From Ferribacterium limneticum (GTDB lineage Bacteria; Pseudomonadota; Gammaproteobacteria; Burkholderiales; Rhodocyclaceae), in assembly GCF_020510565.1 (NCBI RefSeq), contig NZ_CP075189.1, positions 3,146,501 through 3,210,500 on the forward strand: a stretch of 64,000 nt of DNA. Reading direction: 5' to 3'. Under the pieces are notes generated by a model. That model searched no databases. It was not told the DNA's origin and saw only the letters and a list, made by a program, of their open reading frames with translations. The translations under genes and the position numbers were made by a program. Shown here one piece after another: positions 17,397 to 27,740 of the stretch; within the stretch, counting starts at the first letter, position 1, and each line of letters opens with the position of its first letter.

Positions 17397-18181
17397 TCAA
17401 CTTCCTCTACCATCAGCCAGATTGAGCGATTGTCACGCGCGTCGCTTGTTGAAAGAGTGAGCGCGCCGCCCTGATTGCCGCTGGCCTGGCGACCGCTGCC
17501 GCCGAGTTCTATCCATTCGCCGAGCCGCCCGGAAACCGTCGTCGACAGGCGCTGGTTGTTGATGCTGCCATAGCCGCCCTGACTGGCCGCCTGCTGGCTG
17601 ATGTCGAGCGTCACCCGGTTGCCGTTCACGCGCGGCACGGCGTAAAAACCTCGGCCGACATCCTGATAAACCACGTTTTCATTGATCACTGTGCCGCCGG
17701 GGCCAACGACAACCTGGCGCATCGGGAGAGGCAGCGAACGGCCGACCTGGATGAAAGCCTGGCCGCCTTCGACGGTCTGCACCATCTGCGCCGCACTTTC
17801 GCCACGCACACTCTTGGTATCCCACACAGTCGCTCCGACCGTGCTACGCCGGGTGCTACCGAGCACGACCTGGCCGCTCGCCTCGGCACCGCGCGTGCTG
17901 TCTTCGGCCTGACGGTTTTGCGAAACGCGAATGATGAGGCGCCGGGCCGGTTTGTCGATGACCGCCAGCGCCCGTTTGATATCGGCCCGATTGCGCGGCG
18001 AGGCCTTGAGGAAAAGCTGGTTGTTCATGCCGGTCAGCGTGCCGCCAGGCTCGACCAGCGGCAACAGAACCGGCAGCACCTCATCGACGTTCTTGCTCCT
18101 GAGCTCGATGACTTCCATCTGCTGGGCCCACAGCGAGGTACTGAACAGGCAGGCCAGCAGGCAAAGAATGCGCAGCATCAT
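17393..18181 (-). CDS. Short secretin-like (PilQ/GspD N1-type) exported protein
   Basis: 262 residues with signal peptide (MMLRILCLLACLFSTSLWA). Residues about 22-95 look like a secretin N1/NolW domain (MEVIELRSKNVDEVLPVLLPLVEPGGTL, with AVIDKPARRLII), and the rest is beta-rich and Gly/Ser-rich, without the complete membrane-ring domain of a full secretin (usually over 550 residues). ATG at 18181 follows GGGAGAACGTCC. Operon with the HD protein upstream and the small membrane protein downstream. Role unknown; a secretin accessory or an evolutionary fragment. Confidence 0.7.
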   Translation of the reverse strand: MMLRILCLLACLFSTSLWAQQMEVIELRSKNVDEVLPVLLPLVEPGGTLTGMNNQLFLKASPRNRADIKRALAVIDKPARRLIIRVSQNRQAEDSTRGAEASGQVVLGSTRRSTVGATVWDTKSVRGESAAQMVQTVEGGQAFIQVGRSLPLPMRQVVVGPGGTVINENVVYQDVGRGFYAVPRVNGNRVTLDISQQAASQGGYGSINNQRLSTTVSGRLGEWIELGGSGRQASGNQGGALTLSTSDARDNRSIWLMVEEVE

Positions 18182-18207
18182 GGACGTTCTCCCAGCGGCA
18201 TTAAGGG

Positions 18208-19455
18208 TCAATCGAGGCAGATGGCGACCCGGTAGCATTCGGCCACATCTTCGGCAACCAGGCCGACGACGCCCGGATCGGCGCGTCCCAGATCGGCGCG
18301 CTCTTGAAGGATGGCCAATATCTGGGCCGGTGTCATTGATTTGCGATAAGGACGGTCCTGCGCCAGCGCCTGAAAGATATCGGCGACATTGATGATGCGC
18401 GCCTCGATGGGCAGCGCGGCGCCACCGATGTGGAACGGATAACCGTGGCCATCCGGCGTTTCGTGATGCAGCGAAGCCCAACGGGCGATTTCGGCAATGG
18501 CATGGAGCCGCTTGAGGACCTGCAGCGTCCCGTAGCTGTGGCTCTTCATGATGTCGAACTCATGCGCCGTCAAGGCACTTTCACCTTCGATGATCTCGTC
18601 GGGAATCTGCAGCTTGCCGATATCGTGCAGCAAACCGGCCACTTCGATTTTTTCGCAAGTGATGACATTGAGCCCCAGTCTTTCGGCCAAGTAACGCGAC
18701 AGCCGTGCAACGCCTTGCGAATGCTGCTCCGTGTAGGGCGATTTGGCGTCGATGATGCGCGAAAAAATGGTCGCACACTGCTTGAACTCGGACCAGCCGA
18801 TCATCTTCAGATCGCCATGCGACTCCATCTCGACCTGATATTGCTGCACCCATTCCGGCTGCATGGCCAGCCAGAAAGCCTCTTCCTGCGAGATCAGCCC
18901 GAAGGCATCGAGCAGTTCGGGCGAAAACAGACGCCCGCGCGCCGAAGCCAGACGGGTGCGAATTTCGTCGGCGTGCGACAGCACGCTCTGGTCGGCATGG
19001 TAGGGCGCAGCCAGGACATCGATGCGGTCGGCCAAATAGATCAGGTTGGCGAAACGCGCCGTATCACCCGGTAGGCTCTGCGTTACCAGCCATTCCCAGG
19101 CACTGTGGTGATAACGGATGATCGGGGCCAGATGGGCCAGCGGCGGAAAATTGGCGAGCAATTCGTCGCCGCGAATGCAATGCTCTTCGGCGCCGCTCCA
19201 TTCGAGATCGACGACCAGGCGATGGTGCACCCGCGTCGACGACACGCCGCAATCGTGCAGTAGGCCGGCATCGTAAAGAATCAGCTGGTCGGCCTCGCTC
19301 CACCCCATGCGGATGGCCATTTCGCGCGCCAGCATGCCAACCCGGCGGCCGTGCATGACATCGTCGACACCGACCAGATCGACGGTGTTGGCGATGGTCA
19401 TCACCAACTGTCGAAGATCGATGGCCAGATCGGCGGGAAGCAAGGTTTCGGTCAT
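18208..19455 (-). CDS. Tandem HD-domain phosphohydrolase (HD-GYP-like)
   Basis: 415 residues. An N-terminal HD domain (GLLHDCG with H67/D68, then RYHH around 114) is followed by a second HD domain (LLHDIGKLQIPDEI, then HHETPDGHGYPFHIGG) which carries a GYP-like element. Such proteins hydrolyse cyclic di-GMP or other nucleotides; activity is not proven. The gene sits four bases after zapE and 26 before the secretin-like gene, so it may link signalling to that operon. Confidence 0.85.
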   Translation of the reverse strand: MTETLLPADLAIDLRQLVMTIANTVDLVGVDDVMHGRRVGMLAREMAIRMGWSEADQLILYDAGLLHDCGVSSTRVHHRLVVDLEWSGAEEHCIRGDELLANFPPLAHLAPIIRYHHSAWEWLVTQSLPGDTARFANLIYLADRIDVLAAPYHADQSVLSHADEIRTRLASARGRLFSPELLDAFGLISQEEAFWLAMQPEWVQQYQVEMESHGDLKMIGWSEFKQCATIFSRIIDAKSPYTEQHSQGVARLSRYLAERLGLNVITCEKIEVAGLLHDIGKLQIPDEIIEGESALTAHEFDIMKSHSYGTLQVLKRLHAIAEIARWASLHHETPDGHGYPFHIGGAALPIEARIINVADIFQALAQDRPYRKSMTPAQILAILQERADLGRADPGVVGLVAEDVAECYRVAICLD

Positions 19456-19459
19456 CTGA

Positions 19460-20575
19460 TCAGGCCACAGCGTGGGGCAAGGCCAGGTACTCCCTGGAAT
19501 TCATTTCGGTCAGCCGGCTCACCGTGCGAGCAAACTCACTGGCCTGCGTGCCCTCGGTGTAGAGCCCGTCAGCCGCGCAGTCGGCAGTGATGATGAGTTT
19601 GACCTTGTGATCGTAGAAAACGTCGACCAGCCACGTGAAGCGACGCGCCTCCGAGGCTTGGTGCATGGTCATTTTCGGCACATGAGAGAGGAGCACGGTG
19701 TGGTATCCACGGGCGATTTCGAGATAGTCGTTCTGCGAACGCGGGCCGCCACACAGGGTGCGAAAATCGAACCATATGACACCATGGCCGCGCCGCACGG
19801 TATCGATGTCGCGGCCCAGCACCTCGATATGGCCGCCCTTCTTGCCATCCTCGCCGGCAACCATTTTGAAGTAGTCGAGCATCTTTTTTTCAGCCGTGGC
19901 GTCGGCCGGGTAATGATAGATCTCGACCTGTTCCAGCGCCCGCAAACGGTAGTCGGTTCCGGCATCGACCTCGAAGACATCGAGATGCTTGTTGAGCAGC
20001 GCGATGGTCGGCAGAAAGCTTTCGCGGTGCAGGCCGTTCGGATACAGCATGTCCGGCGGATAGTTGGAAGTCATCACGATGATGACCCCCTGGGCAAACA
20101 GGCCATCCATCAGACGGCCAAGAATCATGGCGTCGGCGATGTCGGAAACGTGGAACTCATCAAAACACAGGAGACGCACTTCCTTGGCGATCTGCTCGGC
20201 CAGCCTCAACATCGGGTCCGGTTCGCCCTTGTATTTTTCGAGGTCATGATGGATCTGCTGCATGAAGGCATGGAAGTGAATGCGACGCTTGCGCCGATAA
20301 GGCACCGAGTCGTAAAAGCAATCCATCAGGAAGCTCTTGCCGCGCCCAACCCCGCCCCAGAAATAGACGCCTTTCGGCGGCTTGGGCGGCGACAGCAGGC
20401 GCTTGAAGGTGCTGCCACGGTCAACCTTAAAAAATAGCAAATTTGTATAAAGGTTCTGCAAGGCCATTGCCGCCGTCATCTGGGCAGCATCGGCCATATA
20501 GCCACGGGCATCAAGCAGGTTTTTATAGGCGTCGAGCATGCCCTGCGCGGCGACATTGAGTTTTTTATGGGGCAT
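19460..20575 (-). CDS. zapE: Cell-division AFG1/ZapE-family ATPase
   Basis: 371 residues of the AFG1-like P-loop ATPase family, which in E. coli (ZapE) acts at the division site. Walker A is in YFWGGVGRGKSFLMDCFY, Walker B in LLCFDEFHVSDIADAM, and an Arg-rich sensor in the C-terminal half (GVIWFDFRTLCGGPRSQNDY). Its place directly after lpdA is common in betaproteobacteria. Residues FFKVDRGS are encoded by a dispersed element copy just before the Walker A region. Confidence 0.88.
   Translation of the reverse strand: MPHKKLNVAAQGMLDAYKNLLDARGYMADAAQMTAAMALQNLYTNLLFFKVDRGSTFKRLLSPPKPPKGVYFWGGVGRGKSFLMDCFYDSVPYRRKRRIHFHAFMQQIHHDLEKYKGEPDPMLRLAEQIAKEVRLLCFDEFHVSDIADAMILGRLMDGLFAQGVIIVMTSNYPPDMLYPNGLHRESFLPTIALLNKHLDVFEVDAGTDYRLRALEQVEIYHYPADATAEKKMLDYFKMVAGEDGKKGGHIEVLGRDIDTVRRGHGVIWFDFRTLCGGPRSQNDYLEIARGYHTVLLSHVPKMTMHQASEARRFTWLVDVFYDHKVKLIITADCAADGLYTEGTQASEFARTVSRLTEMNSREYLALPHAVA
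20414..20448 (+). repeat. Dispersed element copy 7 (inside zapE, antisense)
   Basis: CCACGGTCAACC then TTAAAAAATAGCAAATTTG. The core's last two G are replaced by TT but both A/T tracts are kept. Read as LLFFKVDRGS in ZapE. Confidence 0.75.
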
Positions 20576-20616
20576 TTTGGTGAATCAGTATTGGGGGTAA
20601 AAACGTATTCTGCCAA

Positions 20617-20650
20617 AGAAAAAGGCGGGTGCGTTGCCGCAACCCGCCTT
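20617..20650 (-). terminator. Terminator of the TCA operon after lpdA
   Basis: On the minus strand AGGCGGGTTGCG-GCAA-CGCACCCGCCT followed by TTTTC. A strong hairpin between lpdA and zapE, so zapE is probably transcribed by partial read-through or from its own promoter. Confidence 0.88.
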
Positions 20651-20670
20651 TCTGGCAAAGAAGAGTCAGC

Positions 20671-22095
20671 TTAAAAGTGCAGCGGACGCTTGTCGCAAGC
20701 CAGGGCCGCTTCGTGCACCGCTTCCGACAAGGTCGGGTGAGCGTGGCAGATGCGCGCCAGATCTTCGGAAGCGCCACCGAATTCCATCGCCACAACGGCT
20801 TCGGAAATCAGCTCAGAGGCATTGACGCCAATGATATGGACGCCAAGGATGCGGTCGGTCTGCGCGCAGGCCAGCATCTTGACGAAGCCGGATGGCTCGC
20901 CCATGCCGAGCGCACGGCCGTTGGCCATGAACGGGATTTTGCCAACCTTGTAGGCGACGCCATCAGCCTTGAGCTGCTGCTCGCTCTTGCCGACCCAGGC
21001 GATTTCCGGTGCGGTGTAGATGACGCCCGGAATGGTGTCGAAGTTGCAGTGGCCAGCCTGACCGGCCATCAATTCGGCAACCATGACGCCCTCTTCCATG
21101 GCCTTGTGCGCCAGCATCGGGCCGCGCACGACGTCACCAACGGCCCAGATGCCCGGGAGGTTGGTCTTGCAATGGCCATCGACTTCAACCATGCCGCGAT
21201 CAGTCAGCTTGAGGCCAACCGCTTCCGCATTCAGGCCGTCGGTGTTCGGGATGCGACCGATCGACACGATCAGGCGGTCGGCGTCGAGCTTCTCTGCCTT
21301 GCCGTCCTTCGTTTCGTAGGCAATCGAGACGCCCTTCTTGGTCGTCTTGATATCGCCAATCTTGACGCCGGTCTGGATGTTCAGACCCTGCTTGGTGAAC
21401 AGCTTGAGCGCTTCCTTGGCGATGTCCTGATCGGCAAAAGCCAGAAAGTCGGGCATTGCTTCGAGGATGGTGACTTCGGAACCGACGCGACGCCAGACCG
21501 AACCCATTTCCAGACCGATGACGCCGGCACCGATGATGGCCAGCTTCTTGGGCACGGATTCCTGATTCAGGGCGCCTTCGTTGTCCATGACGATCTTGTT
21601 GTCGACCGGCACGTTCGGCAGGTGACGCGGCTTGGAACCGGTCGCGATGATGACCTGCTTGGCCAGCACCTCATCGGTGCCAACTTTGACCTTGTACAGA
21701 TCGCCTTCCTTGCCGACAAAGGAACCATGACCGTTGAGCATGGTGACCTTGTTCTTCTTGAACAAGCCCTTGATACCGGAGGTCAGCTGGGTAACGATGG
21801 TGTCCTTGCGGCCCTTCATGACCGGCACGTCGATGGTGGCTTTGCCAACCTTGATACCCTGGCCCTCAAAACTGTGACCGGCTTCCTCGAAGAGGTGCGA
21901 GGTGTGCAGCAGTGCCTTGGAAGGGATGCAGCCGACGTTCAGACAGGTGCCGCCGAGGCGCGGTTCGCCCTTGGGGTCGGCATACGGATTGGATTCGCAG
22001 CAGGCGGCGGAGAAGCCGAGCTGGGCCGCGCGAATGGCCGCGACATAGCCGCCGGGGCCACCGCCGATAACGAGCACGTCAAATTGCTTGGACAT
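20671..22095 (-). CDS. lpdA: Dihydrolipoamide dehydrogenase (E3)
   Basis: 474 residues. FAD site [19 protein letters not shown], redox-active disulfide in [22 protein letters not shown] site [15 protein letters not shown], and the C-terminal [14 protein letters not shown] with the His-Glu pair of the partner subunit. It re-oxidises the lipoyl group of the 2-oxoglutarate dehydrogenase complex whose E1 and E2 genes lie immediately upstream, so it most likely serves this complex. A hairpin in the sucB-lpdA gap may adjust its expression. Confidence 0.95.
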   Translation of the reverse strand: MSKQFDVLVIGGGPGGYVAAIRAAQLGFSAACCESNPYADPKGEPRLGGTCLNVGCIPSKALLHTSHLFEEAGHSFEGQGIKVGKATIDVPVMKGRKDTIVTQLTSGIKGLFKKNKVTMLNGHGSFVGKEGDLYKVKVGTDEVLAKQVIIATGSKPRHLPNVPVDNKIVMDNEGALNQESVPKKLAIIGAGVIGLEMGSVWRRVGSEVTILEAMPDFLAFADQDIAKEALKLFTKQGLNIQTGVKIGDIKTTKKGVSIAYETKDGKAEKLDADRLIVSIGRIPNTDGLNAEAVGLKLTDRGMVEVDGHCKTNLPGIWAVGDVVRGPMLAHKAMEEGVMVAELMAGQAGHCNFDTIPGVIYTAPEIAWVGKSEQQLKADGVAYKVGKIPFMANGRALGMGEPSGFVKMLACAQTDRILGVHIIGVNASELISEAVVAMEFGGASEDLARICHAHPTLSEAVHEAALACDKRPLHF

Positions 22096-22127
22096 GTGTA
22101 AACCTTTCAGATTTCAGATGTGCAAAA

Positions 22128-22157
22128 GCGCCAGCGCCCTTTGCGGGACACTGGCGC
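22128..22157 (-). terminator. Hairpin in the sucB-lpdA gap
   Basis: Minus strand GCGCCAG...CTGGCGC then TTTTGC. A short T run suggests a weak, partly read-through terminator or an mRNA-stabilising hairpin inside the operon. Confidence 0.55.
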
Positions 22158-22170
22158 CGGCCAACGTCGA

Positions 22171-23394
22171 TTAGACGCCGAGCAGCAGGCGGGACGGATC
22201 TTCCAGCGCTTCCTTCATGGTCACCAGACCGAGGACGGCTTCGCGGCCGTCGATGATGCGGTGATCGTAGGACATGGCCAGATAGTTCATCGGACGCACA
22301 ACGACTTGACCGTTTTCAACCATGGCGCGGTCCTTGGTGGCATGGATGCCGAGGATCGCAGACTGCGGCGGGTTGATGATCGGGGTGGACATCATCGAAC
22401 CGAAGATGCCACCGTTAGAGATCGAGAAGGTGCCACCGGTCAGGTCTTCGATGGTCAGCTTGCCGTCCTTGGCCTTGGCACCGAATTCGGCAATCTTCTT
22501 CTCGATTTCGGCGATGCTCATCTGGTCCGCATTGCGGATGATCGGCACAACCAGGCCACGTGGCGAACCAACAGCGATACCGATGTCGATGAAGCCGTGG
22601 TAGACGATGTCATTGCCATCGACCGAAGCGTTGAGGATCGGGAACTTCTGCAGGGCAGCACAGGCAGCCTTGACGAAGAAGCCCATGAAGCCGAGGCGAA
22701 CGCCATGGGTCTTTTCGAACTTCTCGCCGTACTGCTTGCGCAGCGCCATCATCGGGCCCATGTTCACTTCGTTGAACGTGGTCAGGATGGCGTTGGTTTG
22801 CTGCGATTGCAGCAGGCGCTCGGCGATGCGGGCACGCAGACGGGACATCGGCACGCGCTGCTCGGTACGATCGCCGAGGGCAACAGCAACCGGCGGCGTC
22901 GGCATGGCAGCCTTGGCAGCAGCCGGAGCAGCGACCGGACCAGACTTCGGCGCAGCAGCAACGGCATCTTCCTTGGTGACGCGACCGCCACGACCAGAGC
23001 CGGCGACGTCAGCGGCAGCAACGCCCTTTTCGTCGAGGATCTTGCGGGCCGACGGGCTGGCCGTACCAGCCGGCGCGGCAGCAGCGGCAACCGGAGCAGC
23101 AGCGGCAGCAGCCTTCGGGGCTTCAGCAGCCGGGGCAGCAGCGCCAGCCTTGGCTTCGGTATCGATGCGGGCGATCAACTCACCTGAGACAACGGTTTCG
23201 CCGTCAGCCTTGATGATTTCGACCAGAACGCCAGCAGCCGGCGACGGAACTTCGAGAACGACCTTGTCGGTTTCGATGTCGATCAGGATTTCGTCGCGAG
23301 CAACGGCCTCGCCGATTTTCTTTTTCCAGGAAGCGAGCGTGCCTTCGGCGACGGACTCGGAAAGCTGGGGAACTTGAACTTCGATAATGCTCAT
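22171..23394 (-). CDS. sucB: Dihydrolipoyllysine succinyltransferase (E2 of 2-oxoglutarate dehydrogenase)
   Basis: 407 residues. Lipoyl domain at 1-75 (lipoylated Lys in [13 protein letters not shown]), an Ala/Pro-rich linker, the peripheral subunit-binding domain at about 110-150 ([18 protein letters not shown]), and the catalytic domain with the acyltransferase motif [13 protein letters not shown] near the C-terminus. It transfers succinyl from the E1 product to CoA. It starts 24 bases after the sucA stop. Confidence 0.95.
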   Translation of the reverse strand: MSIIEVQVPQLSESVAEGTLASWKKKIGEAVARDEILIDIETDKVVLEVPSPAAGVLVEIIKADGETVVSGELIARIDTEAKAGAAAPAAEAPKAAAAAAPVAAAAAPAGTASPSARKILDEKGVAAADVAGSGRGGRVTKEDAVAAAPKSGPVAAPAAAKAAMPTPPVAVALGDRTEQRVPMSRLRARIAERLLQSQQTNAILTTFNEVNMGPMMALRKQYGEKFEKTHGVRLGFMGFFVKAACAALQKFPILNASVDGNDIVYHGFIDIGIAVGSPRGLVVPIIRNADQMSIAEIEKKIAEFGAKAKDGKLTIEDLTGGTFSISNGGIFGSMMSTPIINPPQSAILGIHATKDRAMVENGQVVVRPMNYLAMSYDHRIIDGREAVLGLVTMKEALEDPSRLLLGV

Positions 23395-23418
23395 AGTGAC
23401 TCCACTCTGCTGTAGTTA

Positions 23419-26253
23419 TCAGTACTCGATCTTGCCCAGTGCGGACTCGATCAGTGCCTTTTGTTGCTCGTTGTGCTTGGCCAGATAGCCAACTGCCGGG
23501 GAAGAGGAAGCCGGACGAGACACCAGCAACATCTTCTGTTTGACGCCCAACTGGGTATCCAGATGGTGACGCGAGGCAATCCAGTACCAGGCGCCCTGAT
23601 TGCGCGGCTCTTCCTGGGTCCAGACAATTTCGGTCGCCTTCGGATACTTGGCCAGTTCTTTCTCGAGCGAATCCTTCGGGAAAGGATAGAGCTGTTCGAC
23701 ACGAACGATGGCGATGTCGGTGATTTTCTTCTCACGACGGGCTGCTACCAGATCGTAATAAACCTTGCCGCAGCACAGGATGACGCGCTTGACCTTCTTG
23801 GCATCAATCTCGTCGACTTCGCCGATGACACGCTTGAACTCGCCGGTAGCCAGTTCTTCCATGCTGGAAGCAGCATCCTTGTGACGAAGCAGCGACTTCG
23901 GCGTCATGACGATAAGCGGCTTACGCTGCATGCGGACACCCTGACGACGCAGCATGTGGAATACCTGTGCAGCCGTGGTCGGCACACAGACTTCCATGTT
24001 CATTTCGGCACAAAGCTGCATGTAGCGCTCGAGGCGGGCTGAAGAGTGTTCCGGACCCTGACCTTCATAACCGTGCGGCAGCAGCATGACCAGACCACAG
24101 GCACGACCCCACTTGGCCTCACCGGAAGCAATGAACTGGTCAATGACCACCTGGGCGCCGTTGGCAAAGTCGCCGAACTGACCTTCCCAGATCACCATTT
24201 CGTACGGATTGGCCGAGGCGTAGCCGTAGTCGAAAGCCAGAACAGCTTCTTCGGACAGCACGGAGTCGTAGCACTGGAAGCCAGCCTGCTTTTCCTGCAG
24301 ATTCTTCAGTGGGTAGTAGGTGCCCTCATCCCAGTTTGACCGATTCTGGTCATGGAAGGCAGCATGGCGGTGGAAGAAGGTACCTCGACCAACGTCCTCA
24401 CCGGAGATACGCACGCCGTAGCCAGAAACCAGCAAGGATGCGTAAGCAAGATTCTCGGCCATGCCCCAGTCGACCGGCAGCTTGCCCTCGCCCATGGCGG
24501 CGCGATCTTCGGCAATCTTCTTGACGCGGGAATGCAGCGTATAGCCTTCCGGGAAAGTCGTCAGGCGCTTCGACAGACGCTGGAGTTCCTTCATCGGCAC
24601 CGTGGTGTCGCAGGTTTCCATGTAGCTCTTGGTCAGGAAAGGCGTCCAGTCGATGGTGTTCGGATGCTTGTAGCCAGCCAGCACCGGGTTGTACAGCAAC
24701 TCACCCTTGTCAAGGTGTTCGCGGTACTGGGCAATCATCTGATCCGGGCCATCAGCCGGCAAGACGCCTTCGGCAATCAGCTTGTCGCCGTAAACCTTGC
24801 GGGTACCCGGGTGCTTGCTGATGATCTTGTACATCAGCGGCTGTGTGACCATCGGCTCATCCTGCTCGTTGTGACCAAGCTTGCGGAAGCAGATGATGTC
24901 GACGACGACGTCCTTCTTGAACTGCTGACGGAACTCGATGGCCAACTGGGTGACCAGCGCAACAGCTTCCGGATCGTCACCGTTGACGTGGAAAATGGGC
25001 GCATCGGCCATCTTGAAGATATCGGTGCAGTAGTGGCCGGAGCGGTAGTCGCGGGGGTCGCTGGTGGTGAAGCCGATCTGGTTGTTGACGACGATGTGCA
25101 GCGTGCCGCCCGTGCCGTAGCCGCGGGTCTGGGCGAAGTTGAGCATTTCCTGGTTGACGCCCTGGCCGGCCACGGCGGAGTCGCCATGAACAACCACCGG
25201 CAGCACCTTGGATTTGCCTTCTTCACCCCGACGAACCTGGCGTGCATAAACCGAGCCTTCGACGACCGGGTTGACGATTTCGAGGTGCGACGGATTGAAA
25301 GCGAGGGTCAGGTGGCAGGGGCCTCCCGGGGTCGACACATCGGAGGAGAAGCCCATGTGGTACTTGACGTCGCCAGCCGACAGATCGCTCTTCTTCTTGC
25401 CTTCGAATTCAGCGAAGAGCATCGACGGGGCCTTGCCCAGGGTATTGACCAATACGTTCAGACGGCCACGGTGGGCCATGCCGATGACGACTTCGTCGAT
25501 TCCCAGTTTGCCGCCAACACGGATAGCTTCGTCCATGGAAACGATCAACGACTCGCCGCCTTCCAATGAGAAGCGCTTCTGACCAACGTACTTGGTATGC
25601 AGGTAACGTTCCAGCGTCTCGGCTGCAGTCAAGCGCTCGAGAAGACGTTTTTTCTGGTCGGCGCTGTAGGTCGGACGCGAGCGGATGCCCTCGAGACGCT
25701 CCTGCAGCCAGCGCTTTTCGTTGTAGTCGGACATGTACATGTACTCGACGCCAACGGTGCCGCAATAAGTCTGCTTGAGGGTTTCAAGAATATCGCCAAG
25801 CTTGGCTGATTCCGGGAGCCCCTTAAGGGAACCGACGTTGAACGATTGATTCAGGTCGGCATCAGTGAAGCCGTAAAAAGATGGCTCCAGCTCATCAATA
25901 TTCGGACGGGCCAAACGCTTGAGCGGATCTAGATCAGCCCAGCGGGTACCCATCGAACGATAGGCGGTGACCAACTGGCCAACGGCCGATTGCTTCTTGT
26001 TGTCGCCACCAGCAACAGGCGCAGGACGGAAGCCGCCATCCTTGGCCAATTCCGCAAAGGCGGAAATAACCGGAGCATGGGCAACGTCGCGGGCAACGAA
26101 GCCCGGCATCTGCGCCAGGCGGTCAAAATATTCGCGCCACTCTTCGGGCACGGCAGTCGGGTTGTTCAGGTAGTTTTCATACAGCTCTTCGACAAACGGC
26201 GCATTGCCGCCAAAATACATCGTGCTGTCGAATAAATTGTTCATCGTAGTCAT
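23419..26253 (-). CDS. sucA: 2-oxoglutarate dehydrogenase E1 component
   Basis: 944 residues, the usual E1o length. Thiamine diphosphate enzyme that decarboxylates 2-oxoglutarate. N-terminal E1o segment (YFGGNAPFVEELYENYL), MAHRGRLNVL, the cofactor region HVNGDDPEAV with VDIICFRKLGHNEQDEP, and LLPHGYEGQGPEHSSARLERY. I choose ATG 26253 (MTTMNNLFD), seven bases after GAGGGG; the ATG at 26259 touches that ribosome site, and longer frames upstream read through the gltA terminator. Confidence 0.95.
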   Translation of the reverse strand: MTTMNNLFDSTMYFGGNAPFVEELYENYLNNPTAVPEEWREYFDRLAQMPGFVARDVAHAPVISAFAELAKDGGFRPAPVAGGDNKKQSAVGQLVTAYRSMGTRWADLDPLKRLARPNIDELEPSFYGFTDADLNQSFNVGSLKGLPESAKLGDILETLKQTYCGTVGVEYMYMSDYNEKRWLQERLEGIRSRPTYSADQKKRLLERLTAAETLERYLHTKYVGQKRFSLEGGESLIVSMDEAIRVGGKLGIDEVVIGMAHRGRLNVLVNTLGKAPSMLFAEFEGKKKSDLSAGDVKYHMGFSSDVSTPGGPCHLTLAFNPSHLEIVNPVVEGSVYARQVRRGEEGKSKVLPVVVHGDSAVAGQGVNQEMLNFAQTRGYGTGGTLHIVVNNQIGFTTSDPRDYRSGHYCTDIFKMADAPIFHVNGDDPEAVALVTQLAIEFRQQFKKDVVVDIICFRKLGHNEQDEPMVTQPLMYKIISKHPGTRKVYGDKLIAEGVLPADGPDQMIAQYREHLDKGELLYNPVLAGYKHPNTIDWTPFLTKSYMETCDTTVPMKELQRLSKRLTTFPEGYTLHSRVKKIAEDRAAMGEGKLPVDWGMAENLAYASLLVSGYGVRISGEDVGRGTFFHRHAAFHDQNRSNWDEGTYYPLKNLQEKQAGFQCYDSVLSEEAVLAFDYGYASANPYEMVIWEGQFGDFANGAQVVIDQFIASGEAKWGRACGLVMLLPHGYEGQGPEHSSARLERYMQLCAEMNMEVCVPTTAAQVFHMLRRQGVRMQRKPLIVMTPKSLLRHKDAASSMEELATGEFKRVIGEVDEIDAKKVKRVILCCGKVYYDLVAARREKKITDIAIVRVEQLYPFPKDSLEKELAKYPKATEIVWTQEEPRNQGAWYWIASRHHLDTQLGVKQKMLLVSRPASSSPAVGYLAKHNEQQKALIESALGKIEY

Positions 26254-26321
26254 AGGCATCCCCTCAAGGGTATTTTTTTCCACTGTAGCCACAGATAGCT
26301 TGATCACAAGTTTCCGCAGGT

Positions 26322-26348
26322 AAAAAAAGGGCGGCCACACGGCCGCCC
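26322..26348 (-). terminator. Terminator of gltA
   Basis: Minus strand GGGCGGCC-GTGT-GGCCGCCC followed by seven T. A perfect eight-base stem directly after gltA, separating the sdh-gltA and sucAB-lpdA transcripts at least in part. Confidence 0.92.
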
Positions 26349-26358
26349 AGTTTCTTTC

Positions 26359-27657
26359 TTAGCCGCGTTGGGCGAGCGGCACGACGTCGCGCTTCGCTGC
26401 ACCCATGTACAACTGACGCGGACGACCGATCTTGTATTCCGGATCGGTGATCATTTCTTCCCACTGCGTCATCCAGCCGACCGTACGGGCCAGGGCGAAG
26501 ATGCAGGTGAACATTTCTGTCGGAATGCCGATGGCCTTCTGGACGATACCAGAGTAGAAGTCGACGTTCGGGTAGAGCTTCTTCTCGACGAAGTACGGGT
26601 CTTCCAGAGCGATCTTTTCCAGTTCCATCGCCAGCTTGAACAGGCGATCGTTCTGCAGGCCGAGTTCGGAAAGAACATCGAAGCACACCTTGCGCATGAG
26701 CTTGGCACGCGGGTCGAAGTTCTTGTAAACGCGGTGACCGAAACCCATGAGCTTGAAGGAGTCGTTCTTGTCCTTGGCGCGATTGATGTATTCACCAACC
26801 TTGGAAACGTCACCAATCTGCTCAAGCATCTGCAGACAGGCTTCGTTGGCGCCGCCGTGCGCCGGGCCCCACAGACAGGCAATACCAGCTGCAATACAGG
26901 CAAAAGGATTGGCACCGGACGAACCAGCCAGACGAACCGTCGAGGTCGACGCATTTTGTTCGTGGTCAGCGTGCAGTGTGAAGATAGTGTCGAGTGCATT
27001 GACCAGAACCGGATTCGGCTTGTATTTCTCGCACGGGTTGCCGAACATCATGCGCATGAAGTTGGCGGTGTAATCCAGATCGTTGTCCGGATACATGAAC
27101 GGCGCACCGGTGTTGTACTTGTAAGCCATGGCGACGATGGTCGGCATCTTGGCGACAAGGCGGTTGAAGCTGACATTCCGATGCTCGGCATCCGAGAAGT
27201 CCATGGCATCGTGATAGAAGGCCGACAGTGCGCCAACAACGCCAGTCATGACAGCCATCGGGTGAGCATCGCGACGGAAGCCGGAATAGAACTTGGTCAA
27301 CTGCTCGTGCACCATCGTGTGATTCTTGATGGTGCTTTCGAAAGCGGTTTTCTGTTTGGCATTCGGCAGTTCGCCGTTTTTCAACAGATAGGTGACTTCG
27401 AGGAAGTTGCAATTCTCAGCCAACTGCTCGATCGGATAGCCGCGATAGAGCAATTCGCCTTTGTCACCGTCAATGAAGGTAACCGTTGACTTGCAGCTAG
27501 CGGTAGAAAGGAAGCCGGAGTCATAAGTAAACAAGCCGGTCTTGGCACCCAAGGTGCGGATATCGACACAATCGTTGCCGTGCGTCGGGGTCATGATCTG
27601 GAAGTCGACGGGAGCCTGTCCATCGATTGTCAAAATTGCCTTGCGTTCAGTCGTCAT
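26359..27657 (-). CDS. gltA: Citrate synthase (type II)
   Basis: 432 residues, the length of the hexameric, NADH-sensitive proteobacterial enzyme. It condenses acetyl-CoA and oxaloacetate. Landmarks: N-terminal domain with [30 protein letters not shown] (catalytic His), [15 protein letters not shown] (second catalytic His), and the C-terminal GRPRQLYMG. It lies between sdhE and sucA, an arrangement typical of betaproteobacteria. Confidence 0.96.
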   Translation of the reverse strand: MTTERKAILTIDGQAPVDFQIMTPTHGNDCVDIRTLGAKTGLFTYDSGFLSTASCKSTVTFIDGDKGELLYRGYPIEQLAENCNFLEVTYLLKNGELPNAKQKTAFESTIKNHTMVHEQLTKFYSGFRRDAHPMAVMTGVVGALSAFYHDAMDFSDAEHRNVSFNRLVAKMPTIVAMAYKYNTGAPFMYPDNDLDYTANFMRMMFGNPCEKYKPNPVLVNALDTIFTLHADHEQNASTSTVRLAGSSGANPFACIAAGIACLWGPAHGGANEACLQMLEQIGDVSKVGEYINRAKDKNDSFKLMGFGHRVYKNFDPRAKLMRKVCFDVLSELGLQNDRLFKLAMELEKIALEDPYFVEKKLYPNVDFYSGIVQKAIGIPTEMFTCIFALARTVGWMTQWEEMITDPEYKIGRPRQLYMGAAKRDVVPLAQRG

Positions 27658-27740
27658 GGAGTCATCCCTTTACAGGTGTTGGTTGTAACTGCAATGCCAA
27701 AAAAGCGGTCAACATTCCAAAGATAGATTGTAAACCTTAC

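Noticed and set aside
20629..22101. 490-codon plus-strand frame opposite lpdA
   Set aside because: Antisense shadow of lpdA, which has complete FAD, disulfide and NAD motifs.
27695..27725. AAAAAAGCGGTCAACATTCC upstream of gltA
   Set aside because: Shares GCGGTCAAC and nearby A/T but lacks CCGG and GGCCAAAA; below my threshold for the element.
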